Both the position numbers and the translations under genes were made by a program. 64,000 nucleotides of DNA from Legionella waltersii (lineage in GTDB: Bacteria; Pseudomonadota; Gammaproteobacteria; Legionellales; Legionellaceae): assembly GCF_001468085.1 (NCBI RefSeq), contig NZ_LNZB01000015.1:192384-256383 (forward strand). The letters are read 5' to 3'. A model generated the notes under the pieces. That model was not told the origin of the DNA. It made no database searches and was given only the letters and a program-made list of their open reading frames with translations. This document shows positions 18,560 to 27,656 of this stretch, in pieces. Position 1 is the stretch's first letter. Each line of letters begins with the position of its first letter.

Positions 18560-19603
18560 TTAGACTTTCATAAAATGGTCATAGATTGCTTTGCTGATTT
18601 GAGCAATTGCCCTACTTCGTGGATAGTCGCTTACTGCTTTGGATTTAATATAAACGGCAATTGCAATATGTCCTTTTTTATTCGGTAAGGTGATTATTCC
18701 TACATCGCTCGTAAACCGATAAAGCTGTTTAGAACCTGGGTATCTAATGTAATTTCGTTCGTCTATGCCCCATGTTCCCGTTTTATGAGCCACTTTTACT
18801 CTAGGAGGTAGCAAACCGCGAATACGACTGCGTCCGGTTCGACAACTTTCCATTATGTTTAATAGTAAATTCGTACTTGATTCAGAGAGCACATCCCCTT
18901 TATAAAGTTTTACTAACAGTTTCGCCATATCATCCGGTGTTGTAGTATCTCTTACATCGTTTTGAAACCGCTTCCAAGCTTGTGCTTTCTCTTTCAGCGG
19001 AACTTGATTAAACGCTTTTTTCCATGAACTAACCGTTCTTGGTCTTTTTGACAAAGCGGGATCAACATGATTAGTATCCATGAGCATTTGTATAATTGAA
19101 CGATTAATAACAATGTTTTTAAAACCAAGAGCATACATACGCTTTGTGACTGCACTTGGACCTTTAGCTGCCTGTAAGACAACGTCACTGGCACTATTAT
19201 CGCTGTTAATAAGCATGTATTTAAGAATCTGCTTCATGGAGATACGAAGTTCATTTTTTTCAAACATATAATGTAAAACACCTGACCCGGGTACTGAGTG
19301 TTTAGCATTTAATTTGACTATGCGGTTTAATGACTCCTTTTCTTCATCCACTCTATGCAATAAAGCAATTGCGATAGGTAACTTGATGGTACTTGCCATA
19401 AAAAATCGTTGGCTTCCGTTATGACTAATCACTTTATTCTTTTCAACATATATAGCTGTGACGCCGATGATAGCATTTGAACTCTTTTCAATAGCACTGA
19501 TGCGCTTTTGTATATCTGTTTGCATCGAAGCGCTAACAAGATTGGCTGAACACAAAAAAAACAAAATCAATGTAAGTTTGATGATGTTTAAATTGATGTT
19601 CAT
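18560..19603 (-). CDS. class A beta-lactamase-fold serine hydrolase
   Basis: The protein (347 residues from the chosen ATG) has a signal peptide (NIIKLTLILFFLCSANLVSA) and the class A landmarks: STIK (nucleophile Ser71), SDN at 134-136, and HKTGTWG (KTG 274-276), plus DTTTPDDMAKLL. However, the omega loop reads NRSIIQMLMD where true class A enzymes have RxExxLN, so the deacylating Glu166 is not recognisable. It may be a slow beta-lactamase, a penicillin-binding protein or a hydrolase for another acyl substrate. The ATG at 19633 is only 4 bases from a TATAAT, so the ATG at 19603 is preferred. Transcribed in the same direction as the neighbouring biosynthetic genes. Confidence 0.75.
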   Translation of the reverse strand: MNINLNIIKLTLILFFLCSANLVSASMQTDIQKRISAIEKSSNAIIGVTAIYVEKNKVISHNGSQRFFMASTIKLPIAIALLHRVDEEKESLNRIVKLNAKHSVPGSGVLHYMFEKNELRISMKQILKYMLINSDNSASDVVLQAAKGPSAVTKRMYALGFKNIVINRSIIQMLMDTNHVDPALSKRPRTVSSWKKAFNQVPLKEKAQAWKRFQNDVRDTTTPDDMAKLLVKLYKGDVLSESSTNLLLNIMESCRTGRSRIRGLLPPRVKVAHKTGTWGIDERNYIRYPGSKQLYRFTSDVGIITLPNKKGHIAIAVYIKSKAVSDYPRSRAIAQISKAIYDHFMKV

Positions 19604-19636
19604 GTTTTGCTTCAAAAAAAAATGCGTGTTCATTGA

Positions 19637-19642
19637 ATTATA
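19637..19642 (-). promoter_or_regulatory. possible -10 element of the serine hydrolase gene
   Basis: TATAAT on the minus strand, about 34 bases before the preferred ATG. No good -35 is seen at 17 bases. The rest of the 346-base gap up to 19979 shows no gene, repeat or terminator that I can support. Confidence 0.35.
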
Positions 19643-19979
19643 AATCCATTTGTGAGTTTCATTTCTCTAGGCCAATACCGCTAAAACCATCCAACACTAG
19701 TTACTGATACTATATCTTATAAACACAAAAAATATTAGATAAATTGAATCTCCAACAGTCTTATTTTAATACTTTTAAAAATTGAAATTACTTTTAGATC
19801 ATCATGTTCATTTTTTGTCTTACAGATCCATTCCAGCATTTTTTCTATTTACAGGACTGACAAAAAAACCTTACTTCAAACACCTGCACTGCGTGTTAAT
19901 GACCACTCATTGATTGACGAATTGACTATTCACCCCCTCCCCAAGACTTTTGCAAGGAGAGCGAAGTTAAAGAAACGGG

Positions 19980-21080
19980 TTAAACAACAGAGGTTAACAC
20001 TTCGATTAAACGATCGATGTCCTGCTCATTATTGTAGTAATGCAAAGATATTCTTATGCCCCCTTCTCTTTGCGTTACCCATACATTATGTTCTTCCAAT
20101 AAGCTCATTATACTGCCCAAATTATCAAAAGGTCCTAAAAGCGTAATTCCCGAGCGATAATGCTCTTCTTGCTTGAATAGAACAGGAATATTATGTTGCT
20201 CTAATTGAGCCATTAGATAATTGGTTAAACTGAGGATTCGTCTTCCTATATTTTCAATTCCTATTTCCTCAATAAGATCCAGAGCTGCATCAAATCCTGC
20301 GAATATGGTTAAGTTATCCCAACCTAGTTCAAAAATCCGAGCTGAATCATAAAATTTACAAGTCCCATCAAAATTCATTGCACCTTCAACACTACGCCAA
20401 CCTATTAAATTTGGCTTGAGTTGTTTGAAGAGATCTGGATGTATATACATAAATGCAATACCTTCGCCACATCCCATCCATTTGTAACAAGAGCACACTA
20501 AGGCATCGATTTTTTGCGTTTTAACATCGATTGGAAAAGCACCTATACCCTGAGTTCCATTGACTATTAGGTTTACATCAGGCTTGCTTTCCTTAATTTT
20601 ATCTATTGGCATTTTATAGCCATTACCAAAATGAATAGAGCTGGCAACAATCGTTGATACATCATCCAAGGTATTGTTTTGTAATGCATCCAACATTGCC
20701 TTTAAAGAATCAACCCACTGAATTGTGTGTCCGCTTTGAGTCCATGGTATGACCGATGATCCAAAGTCGTTTTTTGCTATTAAAACAGAATCAGTCTTTG
20801 GCAAAGAGTTGGCTAAAGCATTCATTCCGAAAGAAACATGAGGAATAAACGCAATATGTTCCTTTTCAGCATTAATCAACTTGGCAATTTTTTCCCGACA
20901 TCTTTCCATGATTTGTATATTTTCACCAAATGCCCGTCCTCCCATATTAGCAACTGTTTGATATCTGCTTTGTATTGCATCAAGGACAGGTTGAGAAATA
21001 GCTCCTCCACCCGCAGTCATAAAGTAAGTTTGTTGAGCTACAACTGGAAAGAGATTCCTGTATTTTTCCCAATTAATCAT
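19980..21080 (-). CDS. class V fold PLP-dependent aminotransferase-like enzyme
   Basis: The 366-residue protein follows the class V (NifS / isopenicillin N epimerase / kynureninase-like) pattern: an N-terminal YFMTAGGGAISQPVLDA, PHVSFGMNALA near 80, and SCYKWMGCGEG with the PLP Schiff-base Lys200. The position that normally holds the Asp pairing with the pyridine nitrogen reads VNGTQG (Asn174), which is unusual. The small-molecule substrate is unknown. It lies 75 bases after the adenylating enzyme and forms the third gene of a likely CDPS operon. Confidence 0.8.
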   Translation of the reverse strand: MINWEKYRNLFPVVAQQTYFMTAGGGAISQPVLDAIQSRYQTVANMGGRAFGENIQIMERCREKIAKLINAEKEHIAFIPHVSFGMNALANSLPKTDSVLIAKNDFGSSVIPWTQSGHTIQWVDSLKAMLDALQNNTLDDVSTIVASSIHFGNGYKMPIDKIKESKPDVNLIVNGTQGIGAFPIDVKTQKIDALVCSCYKWMGCGEGIAFMYIHPDLFKQLKPNLIGWRSVEGAMNFDGTCKFYDSARIFELGWDNLTIFAGFDAALDLIEEIGIENIGRRILSLTNYLMAQLEQHNIPVLFKQEEHYRSGITLLGPFDNLGSIMSLLEEHNVWVTQREGGIRISLHYYNNEQDIDRLIEVLTSVV

Positions 21081-21155
21081 TCGCTTAGGCCACCTATAAA
21101 AGTCAATGGTTTAATAGATCTATTGATTCGTTTTGTTTTTAGCAGAGACAAACTG

Positions 21156-22478
21156 TTAAAAATTAATCTTTAGTTTCTCTTCCTCTTCTTCCTTCGTCAA
21201 ACCAGCTAATTTGTAGAGCGTGCCAGCTTTTGTTTTTGCAACACCGAGTTTGGAGGCAAGCTTATTAGGGTTGAATAAAAGTATAGAGTTTATTTCTATT
21301 CCTAATTGACTTTGGATTGACGTCTTCAAGCGCTCTATCAATGAGAATTTGGCAGACTCATCCATGTTTGAAACTAATTCAACTCGAATTTCAATCGATC
21401 CTTCTCGAGAAATAATTTGATACTCACAGCTTAGTTCTTGATGTTGAAATAAAATATCTTCAATTTGTATCGGAAATACATGTTTACCAGTCGAAGGACA
21501 GGTTACTAAATCTGCAGTCCGTCCAAGCACATTGATAACAGGCGTATCGTATTCACAACCACAATTTAAAGTTAGGGTACCAAAGTCCCCTGTCTTGTAT
21601 CGAAGGAGTGGCATATAATTTATATTTGTATTGGTTAATACAATGTTGCCCACTTCACCTTCATTTTTTACTGGGGTGATAAAATCATCTTTAAGCAGTT
21701 CAACAACCAGATATGGATTTGAAGGCAAGTGATAACGATGATTACTACAAGATACTAAGCCCCCACTATCAAGCTCCGTCAAACCATAGACCCCATGCAC
21801 CGATGCATTTCCATATTCCTGACTTATACGTTTAAACTTAGCTTGAGAAATAATTTCACCCGTTAGTATGATCTTTTTAATTGAAGATTGGCTTGGATCA
21901 ATCCCCTGCTCTCTCATGGCTTGGGCATAACGTAACGTTTCTAACGGTCTACCGATAAGCAGCTCCGGTTTCAATCGCACAAAAAGATCGATGACTTTTT
22001 GCGGCATGCAAACCAATGTTTTTACTCCGGCTGGAATCGCCGTTATGCCAGCTTTGGTTAATCCCGCAAAATATTTGATTCCAATAGGATTCATTTCAAA
22101 AGGCAACGCTATAATCGCCCTTTTGACTTCATCTTTATCTAAACATAACCAGTCAAAAATAAAGTTTGCAAACTCTCCTCCACGCTCTGGGCCTAAATCT
22201 GGTATGACAGGAAAAGGATTCCCTGAGGTACCGCTGGTTTCAAAATACGATGGAGGATTATCATTAAGAACCTGATCAACCAATAAGTCAATTTTGTCTG
22301 TATTTTTATCAATTGGAGGGAATTTGGCTAAATCCTGCAAAGAATTCACTTTAGTTTGTAGCAAGTTTTGATAATGGTCTTTGTAAAATGAAAAGTTACT
22401 GACTACGTATTCAACTAATTTTGTAAATCGTTCACACAAAATAGTTTGATCATCTTGCTTTAAAAAAATACTGGACAT
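21156..22478 (-). CDS. PaaK-like adenylate-forming enzyme
   Basis: The 440-residue protein has the adenylation motifs of the phenylacetate-CoA ligase / coenzyme F390 synthetase group: ETSGTSGNP (80-88, ATP phosphate loop), YGLTE (231-235), RYKTGD (293-298) and LGRTADL (318-324). The family activates aryl or small carboxylic acids as AMP esters, often followed by transfer to CoA or an amine. The compact N-terminus starting ERFTKLVEYVVSNFSFYKDHY is typical of PaaK-type members. It lies 72 bases downstream of the cyclodipeptide synthase, suggesting a tailoring or companion role. The actual acid and acceptor cannot be read from the sequence. Confidence 0.82.
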   Translation of the reverse strand: MSSIFLKQDDQTILCERFTKLVEYVVSNFSFYKDHYQNLLQTKVNSLQDLAKFPPIDKNTDKIDLLVDQVLNDNPPSYFETSGTSGNPFPVIPDLGPERGGEFANFIFDWLCLDKDEVKRAIIALPFEMNPIGIKYFAGLTKAGITAIPAGVKTLVCMPQKVIDLFVRLKPELLIGRPLETLRYAQAMREQGIDPSQSSIKKIILTGEIISQAKFKRISQEYGNASVHGVYGLTELDSGGLVSCSNHRYHLPSNPYLVVELLKDDFITPVKNEGEVGNIVLTNTNINYMPLLRYKTGDFGTLTLNCGCEYDTPVINVLGRTADLVTCPSTGKHVFPIQIEDILFQHQELSCEYQIISREGSIEIRVELVSNMDESAKFSLIERLKTSIQSQLGIEINSILLFNPNKLASKLGVAKTKAGTLYKLAGLTKEEEEEKLKINF

Positions 22479-22550
22479 TAAAACCTCTACTTGCTAGTTG
22501 TGACTTGCCTTGTTGGATCGATGCTCTCATTGAAACCACACAATTTTCAC

Positions 22551-23294
22551 CTATTTCTTTTTAAATCGTAAGTAAATCCATTGGCATTTATCACTAAGAT
22601 CTTTAGGTAAAAAAAGCTCTCTTGTCTTAGCCATACCAATGGTTAAAGGCTTTGGATAGATAATGTAGTCATATCCCATTTTTGCCCAAAGAGGGATTAC
22701 AATAGGACATTCTTCAATAAGGTAATTCAAACCATGTTTAAACAATGTATCTACATCAGTTGCCGGATTGATTAATGAAAGTCTTTCTATATACGTCATA
22801 ACGTTCGCGTCAATAGCAGATTTGTAGTCTTCATTTTCATTATAAGCGGTTACAATCTCTTGTTTTAAAGCATCGTATTCGTTATGTAAAAGAAACTCAT
22901 CCCAGCGAATGATGGTGTGAGGAACATTGAGTTTATTTAATGCATATTCACTTCTCTTTAACCAAAGGTCACCCGCGTCTTTAGAAAAAATAGCCGCTTG
23001 TTCTACTCCCATTCGACCGATATGATTGTGGCGTTGGAGAGTATCGGCCATTACTATGTCACATTGTTGAAAAGCATATTTGTTGACTAACTCAATTGTT
23101 GCCAGAAACTTACCTTGCTCATGATATGCTTGACCTACACTAATGAATAATAACGCTTTTTTTCCAGTAAAATCAGGTGCCTTGCTTTCACCTTCAATAT
23201 CTAACTCGGTATATCTGAATGATGCTTTGTGTGTTTGGAGTCCTACTTGATTCTGAATATCAAGCTCATTTTGAATATGCTGCATAGAAAACAT
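22551..23294 (-). CDS. tRNA-dependent cyclodipeptide synthase (CDPS)
   Basis: CDPSs use two aminoacyl-tRNAs to make cyclic dipeptides (2,5-diketopiperazines). The 247-residue protein has LLFISVGQAYHE with the catalytic Ser52 (Ser37 in AlbC), the ADTLQRHN region near 83-90, NYLIEECP with Tyr191 and Glu195 (Tyr178/Glu182 in AlbC), and IIYPKP with Tyr213-Pro214, which places it in the XYP subfamily (Q at the X position, residue 55). The C-terminus CQWIYLRFKKK is also family-like. The ATG has AAGGAA eight bases upstream. It is the first gene of a minus-strand set with an adenylating enzyme and a PLP enzyme. Product amino acids are not predictable by eye. Confidence 0.9.
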   Translation of the reverse strand: MFSMQHIQNELDIQNQVGLQTHKASFRYTELDIEGESKAPDFTGKKALLFISVGQAYHEQGKFLATIELVNKYAFQQCDIVMADTLQRHNHIGRMGVEQAAIFSKDAGDLWLKRSEYALNKLNVPHTIIRWDEFLLHNEYDALKQEIVTAYNENEDYKSAIDANVMTYIERLSLINPATDVDTLFKHGLNYLIEECPIVIPLWAKMGYDYIIYPKPLTIGMAKTRELFLPKDLSDKCQWIYLRFKKK

Positions 23295-23346
23295 TATGAA
23301 TGTTCCTTAATCCAAGAGGTAAAAATGAATTGGGCTGCATGTCCAA

Positions 23347-23376
23347 ATTATATCATTTTGACATTTTATCTGTCGG
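23347..23376 (-). promoter_or_regulatory. probable promoter of the CDPS operon
   Basis: On the minus strand CCGACA (23371-23376), an 18-base spacer and a perfect TATAAT (23347-23352) lie 52 bases before the CDPS ATG. The rest of this 389-base divergent region up to lspD (23684) shows no gene or other clear element; the lspD promoter is not recognised. Confidence 0.5.
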
Positions 23377-23683
23377 TTTGATGCATTTGGCACATGGCAA
23401 CCAGGAAGCGAATTATACTTATTTCTGTATAGAATGCATCTTTTTTTTACTTTAAAACCCTATTATGATCATTGTGCACAGCATAGTCAGCATTATGTTG
23501 TTATTTGTTGCAAAAGCGTGAAGTGATTAACTGGCGCATTTATCAGGTATTTTTAGCGGATAAAGAGGTATGCAATGATTCCTCTCTTTACAATAGACTT
23601 TCTGCAAATAATCACGTCCAAAGGCTATGGCAAGACGTGAATTTTGGTTATTATGTTAGAACTAATCATTCAACGGTTTATAA

Positions 23684-26062
23684 ATGCGTTCGTTAGTAAT
23701 AGTACTCTTAGCCCTCATCTGCTTGTCATTGGTTTACGCCAATGATGTAAATATTTCTACAGTGAGCAGAGATGGGAACACCATTTTCTACCTTCAAGCT
23801 GGCGCTTTTAACCTCGAAAAAGATGCAAAACTTCGCCAAGAAGAGCTTTCCAAACAAGTCAGCCAATCCGTTGAAATTAAAAATCTTTCTGATAAACACC
23901 TTTATTTAGTCCAAATAGGTCCAATTGAGGACTATCAAACTGCTAGACAGCTCAAGGACAAATTGTCACAAAACTCCAATAACCTTATTGCAGAAGTAAA
24001 AAGTCCTAATCCCCCTGAGCTAGAAAGCAATCAACTCTTGCCACAAGTTGATGAGTCGCCCCAACCACAAGCAGCGAGCAAACTTTGGAATCTTCGTAAT
24101 GCAGATGTACGTGCAGTGATTGCGGAAGTATCCAGAATTACTGGCAAAAATTTTGTTGTCGACCCTAGAGTACAAGGGAAAATATCCATCATTTCCTCAA
24201 CACCACTATCAAACAAAGAACTGTATCAAGTGTTTCTCTCTGTGCTTCAAGTGTCAGGTTATGCAGCGATTCCTAATGGGAAAATTATAAAAATCATTCC
24301 GAATATAGATGCTAAAACTCAATCCCCAGATTTAATTAGTGGGATGTCTTCACCTCCTAGAGGAGATGACATGATGGTCTCTGTAGTACCTGTTCATTAC
24401 GTACCCTCTGAGCAACTTGTCCCGGTTCTTAGACCTTTAATGCCACAATGGAGTAGCATATCTGCTTATGCTCCCTCCAACATGTTGATCCTTTCAGGAA
24501 GAGCCAACAACATCAAAAGCTTAACAGACATTATTAAACAAGTAGACAGCTCTTCGGCCAATGGTATTGACATGGTTAGCTTGCGTCATGCTTTAGCTAT
24601 GGACGTTGCAAATACTTTAAAAGATCTCGTTAAAACACAACCAGGCATGGGGAGTCGTACTCAAATTACTGTTGCCGCCGATGATCGCTCTAATTCAATT
24701 TTAGTGAGTGGAAGTAAAACGGACAGAATTCGCCTAAGAATGTTGATTCTGAAATTGGATAGAAAAAGCTCAGAAGGAGTTAATCAGAATACTCAAGTCG
24801 TTTATCTTAACTATTTACGAGCTGAAGATATAGTTCCAATCCTTGCTGGTATTGCACAAGCAAATTTCAGTGGGAATGTAGGAACAACTATTGGAACGAT
24901 TACTCGTCCAGCCTTAGACAGCACAAACCCAGCATCTAACCTCGCGAATAATTCTTCAAGTGACCAAAGTGGTGGTGGTGGATTAACCAGCAGCAACCCA
25001 TCGCAACCTTCTCTAAACAGCTCTGCAGCTACTTCAAATACGACTTCTGCCAGTACAAGGAATGAAGGGAGCACTAAACCCACAGTGCAAATTATTGCTG
25101 AACCCAATACCAACTCAATTATTCTGAATGCCCCAGCATCGATCATCCGCATTCTAAAATCAGTTATCTCACAATTGGATATTCGACCTGCTCAGCTCCT
25201 GATTGAAGCGATGGTTGCTGAAGTTGACCAAAAGGATATTAATAATTTAGGTATAGAGTGGGGCTCTGATCAACAAACGGGTAATGCACAAAAAGATTTT
25301 AGACCAGGATTTGCTATTATTAATAGCAAAACACAAATAGATGATTTTCAAGCCCAAATTTACGCACTGGCAAGGGAACAAAAAGCAAATATACTTTCAA
25401 CACCATCGGTAGTGGTGCTGGATAACCGCCAAGCTAAAATTCTTGTAGGTAAACAAGTTTCAGTAGCATCAACCAGCTATCCTAATAATGCAGGTGGAAC
25501 AACTACTGCTAGCCCATACACTACTTTTGACCGAGTCAATGTTGCTTTGCATTTGTATGTAAGACCACAGATTACCCGAGGTCAAGGGATACAATTACAA
25601 ATTGATCAAGGAAATGATACCTTAGATCCCGCCAGTACTACAGACAGTGCCAACAATCCAACATTCAAAATAAGTAGCATAGTGACTTCCGTTCATGTTG
25701 AAAGTGGTGATGTCGTTGTTTTAGGTGGTTTAACTCAGGACAGTATTGGAAATGAAAATAATAGATTACCAATTTTAGGCGATATCCCAGGTATTGGACG
25801 TTTATTCCAGCACAATATCCGTAACCGCGATAAACGGGTTCTAATGGTCTTTATCAAACCAATTATTCTTCATAATGAGCGAGATAACTTGCATGTTACG
25901 GGTGAAAAATACAATAGTACTCGACAATATCAACTTGACTGGTTGAAGTCACAAGAAGCATTTACTCAATCCAATGATGAAACAGTGTTACCACCACTAA
26001 CTCAAGGAACATTGCCTATACCCTTTAACTCTTTGCCAACCCACTCCCAAATGACGAAATAA
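23684..26062 (+). CDS. lspD: type II secretion system secretin LspD (GspD)
   Basis: LspD forms the outer-membrane channel of the Lsp type II system, which exports degradative enzymes in Legionella. The 792-residue protein has a signal peptide (1-19), an N-terminal SPOR-like domain (about 33-105, IFYLQAGAFNLEKDAKLRQE), then the N0 domain (LWNLRNADVRAVIAEVSRITG), N1-N3 repeats with a Gly/Ser-rich insert near 415-460, and the secretin core with VPILGDIPGIGRLF near 690. The SPOR domain is not part of classical GspD proteins and should bind peptidoglycan. It is followed after 3 bases by lspE. Confidence 0.95.
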   Translation: MRSLVIVLLALICLSLVYANDVNISTVSRDGNTIFYLQAGAFNLEKDAKLRQEELSKQVSQSVEIKNLSDKHLYLVQIGPIEDYQTARQLKDKLSQNSNNLIAEVKSPNPPELESNQLLPQVDESPQPQAASKLWNLRNADVRAVIAEVSRITGKNFVVDPRVQGKISIISSTPLSNKELYQVFLSVLQVSGYAAIPNGKIIKIIPNIDAKTQSPDLISGMSSPPRGDDMMVSVVPVHYVPSEQLVPVLRPLMPQWSSISAYAPSNMLILSGRANNIKSLTDIIKQVDSSSANGIDMVSLRHALAMDVANTLKDLVKTQPGMGSRTQITVAADDRSNSILVSGSKTDRIRLRMLILKLDRKSSEGVNQNTQVVYLNYLRAEDIVPILAGIAQANFSGNVGTTIGTITRPALDSTNPASNLANNSSSDQSGGGGLTSSNPSQPSLNSSAATSNTTSASTRNEGSTKPTVQIIAEPNTNSIILNAPASIIRILKSVISQLDIRPAQLLIEAMVAEVDQKDINNLGIEWGSDQQTGNAQKDFRPGFAIINSKTQIDDFQAQIYALAREQKANILSTPSVVVLDNRQAKILVGKQVSVASTSYPNNAGGTTTASPYTTFDRVNVALHLYVRPQITRGQGIQLQIDQGNDTLDPASTTDSANNPTFKISSIVTSVHVESGDVVVLGGLTQDSIGNENNRLPILGDIPGIGRLFQHNIRNRDKRVLMVFIKPIILHNERDNLHVTGEKYNSTRQYQLDWLKSQEAFTQSNDETVLPPLTQGTLPIPFNSLPTHSQMTK

Positions 26063-26065
26063 ACC

Positions 26066-27550
26066 ATGGTAACAGATGACAGATCCCCTAAGGTCCCTTA
26101 TAGTTTTGCAAAAAGCAATCGTATTTTGGTTGCAGAAATAAGCGAGGATCATGCATTAATTTATCATATGCCCGAAACACCTTTGCAAGCCTTTGCTGAA
26201 ATCAAACGTATTTTGCAACGCGAGATGGATTTTAAACAAGTCGATGAGAGTACTTTTCAGCAACATTTAGCCAATATTTACCAATCAAAATCGTCCATAT
26301 TAGATGCCGCCGAGGGCATGGAGGAAGACATGGACTTGTCGCAGTTAGCAAGTCAACTCCCTGTCAGTGAAGATTTGTTGGAAAATCAAGATGACGCCCC
26401 AATAATTCGCTTACTTAATGCCCTATTTACTCAGGCAATAAAACAAAAAGCGTCTGATATCCATATTGAAACTTACGAGGACAGAGTTCTAGTCCGAAAC
26501 CGAATCGATGGTGTATTACAAGAAGTTCTTGAAATTCAAAGAGCCATAGCACCACTTGTTATTTCAAGAGTTAAAGTAATGGCAAAATTAGACATTGCTG
26601 AGAAGCGTATTCCTCAAGATGGACGAATTTCTCTCCGCATTGGTGGTCATAATATCGATGTAAGGGTATCAACCCTACCCTCTAATCATGGTGAGCGCGT
26701 GGTTTTAAGGATACTCGATAAACAAGCAGCTCAATTGGATCTCAGTTTATTAGGGATGCCAAAATCCAATTTAACCACACTCCGCAAAATGATATCCGAA
26801 CCGCACGGGATAATTCTTGTTACTGGACCGACTGGCTCTGGTAAAACAACTTCATTATACGCGATGCTCACTGAATTGAATCAAGTGCATCGAAATATTT
26901 TAACGATTGAAGATCCCATCGAATACGATTTAGAAGGTATTGGGCAAACTCAAGTGAATACCAAAGTCCAAATGACTTTTGCAAAAGGCCTTCGAGCCAT
27001 ACTTCGACAAGATCCTGATGTAGTGATGATAGGTGAAATTCGAGACCTTGAAACCGCTGAAATCGCAGTTCAAGCTAGTTTAACAGGCCACCTTGTGCTC
27101 TCCACTTTACATACTAACAGTGCCTTAGGCGCATTAACGAGACTCCGTGATATGGGAGTGGAGTCCTTTCTACTATCCTCAAGTATTGTAGGCTTAATCG
27201 CTCAAAGACTAGTAAGAAGTTTATGTTCTCATTGTAAAACACCACATGCATTACGAGACGATGAAATTGAATTAATGGGCTTAACTGCAAAAACAGATAT
27301 TTCTAAAGTATGCGAGCCCAAAGGTTGTGATCAATGCAATCAAATTGGGTATCGTGGAAGAACAGGTATTTATGAGCTTATCACAATTGATGAAGAGCTT
27401 CGCGGAATGATTCATCGTAATGACAATCTTCAAACTATAGAGAATTACATAAGACCTAAATCTCCAAGTATTCGGGATGATGGCTTTAAGCGAGTTCTTG
27501 CTGGAGATACTTCATTAGCAGAAATTTTGAGGGTTACTACGCAAAATTAG
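26066..27550 (+). CDS. lspE: type II secretion system ATPase LspE (GspE)
   Basis: LspE is the cytoplasmic hexameric ATPase that powers pseudopilus assembly. The 494-residue protein has the N1E/N2E N-terminal regions, Walker A GPTGSGKTT at 254-262, the Asp box near 290 and the Walker B/His boxes after it (VVMIGEIRDLETAEIA, GHLVLSTLHTNSA), and a CxxC...CxxC zinc finger (CSHCKT then CDQC) typical of GspE. It follows lspD in an operon. A palindrome between this gene and convergent cysS probably terminates it. Confidence 0.96.
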   Translation: MVTDDRSPKVPYSFAKSNRILVAEISEDHALIYHMPETPLQAFAEIKRILQREMDFKQVDESTFQQHLANIYQSKSSILDAAEGMEEDMDLSQLASQLPVSEDLLENQDDAPIIRLLNALFTQAIKQKASDIHIETYEDRVLVRNRIDGVLQEVLEIQRAIAPLVISRVKVMAKLDIAEKRIPQDGRISLRIGGHNIDVRVSTLPSNHGERVVLRILDKQAAQLDLSLLGMPKSNLTTLRKMISEPHGIILVTGPTGSGKTTSLYAMLTELNQVHRNILTIEDPIEYDLEGIGQTQVNTKVQMTFAKGLRAILRQDPDVVMIGEIRDLETAEIAVQASLTGHLVLSTLHTNSALGALTRLRDMGVESFLLSSSIVGLIAQRLVRSLCSHCKTPHALRDDEIELMGLTAKTDISKVCEPKGCDQCNQIGYRGRTGIYELITIDEELRGMIHRNDNLQTIENYIRPKSPSIRDDGFKRVLAGDTSLAEILRVTTQN

Positions 27551-27571
27551 ATGAAAGGTTATAATTAGAGA

Positions 27572-27643
27572 TATTCGCTCCCTTACGCTCGCGGCTCGGT
27601 GTTGTACAGTCCCAACTGCGCCGGGGCCGTAAGGGAGCGGATA
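27572..27643. repeat. dispersed palindrome family, copy B
   Basis: CGCTCCCTTACG (27576-27587) pairs perfectly with 27628-27639, with an inner GGCTCGGT region like the other copies. It lies exactly between the convergent lspE and cysS genes, so it can terminate both transcripts. Confidence 0.8.
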
Positions 27644-27656
27644 AAAATTCAGAGCC

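Noticed and set aside
17094..23683. Second copy of the tRNA-Met 3' end as an attachment site
   Set aside because: None was seen by eye in the block, so integration at this tRNA is not claimed.
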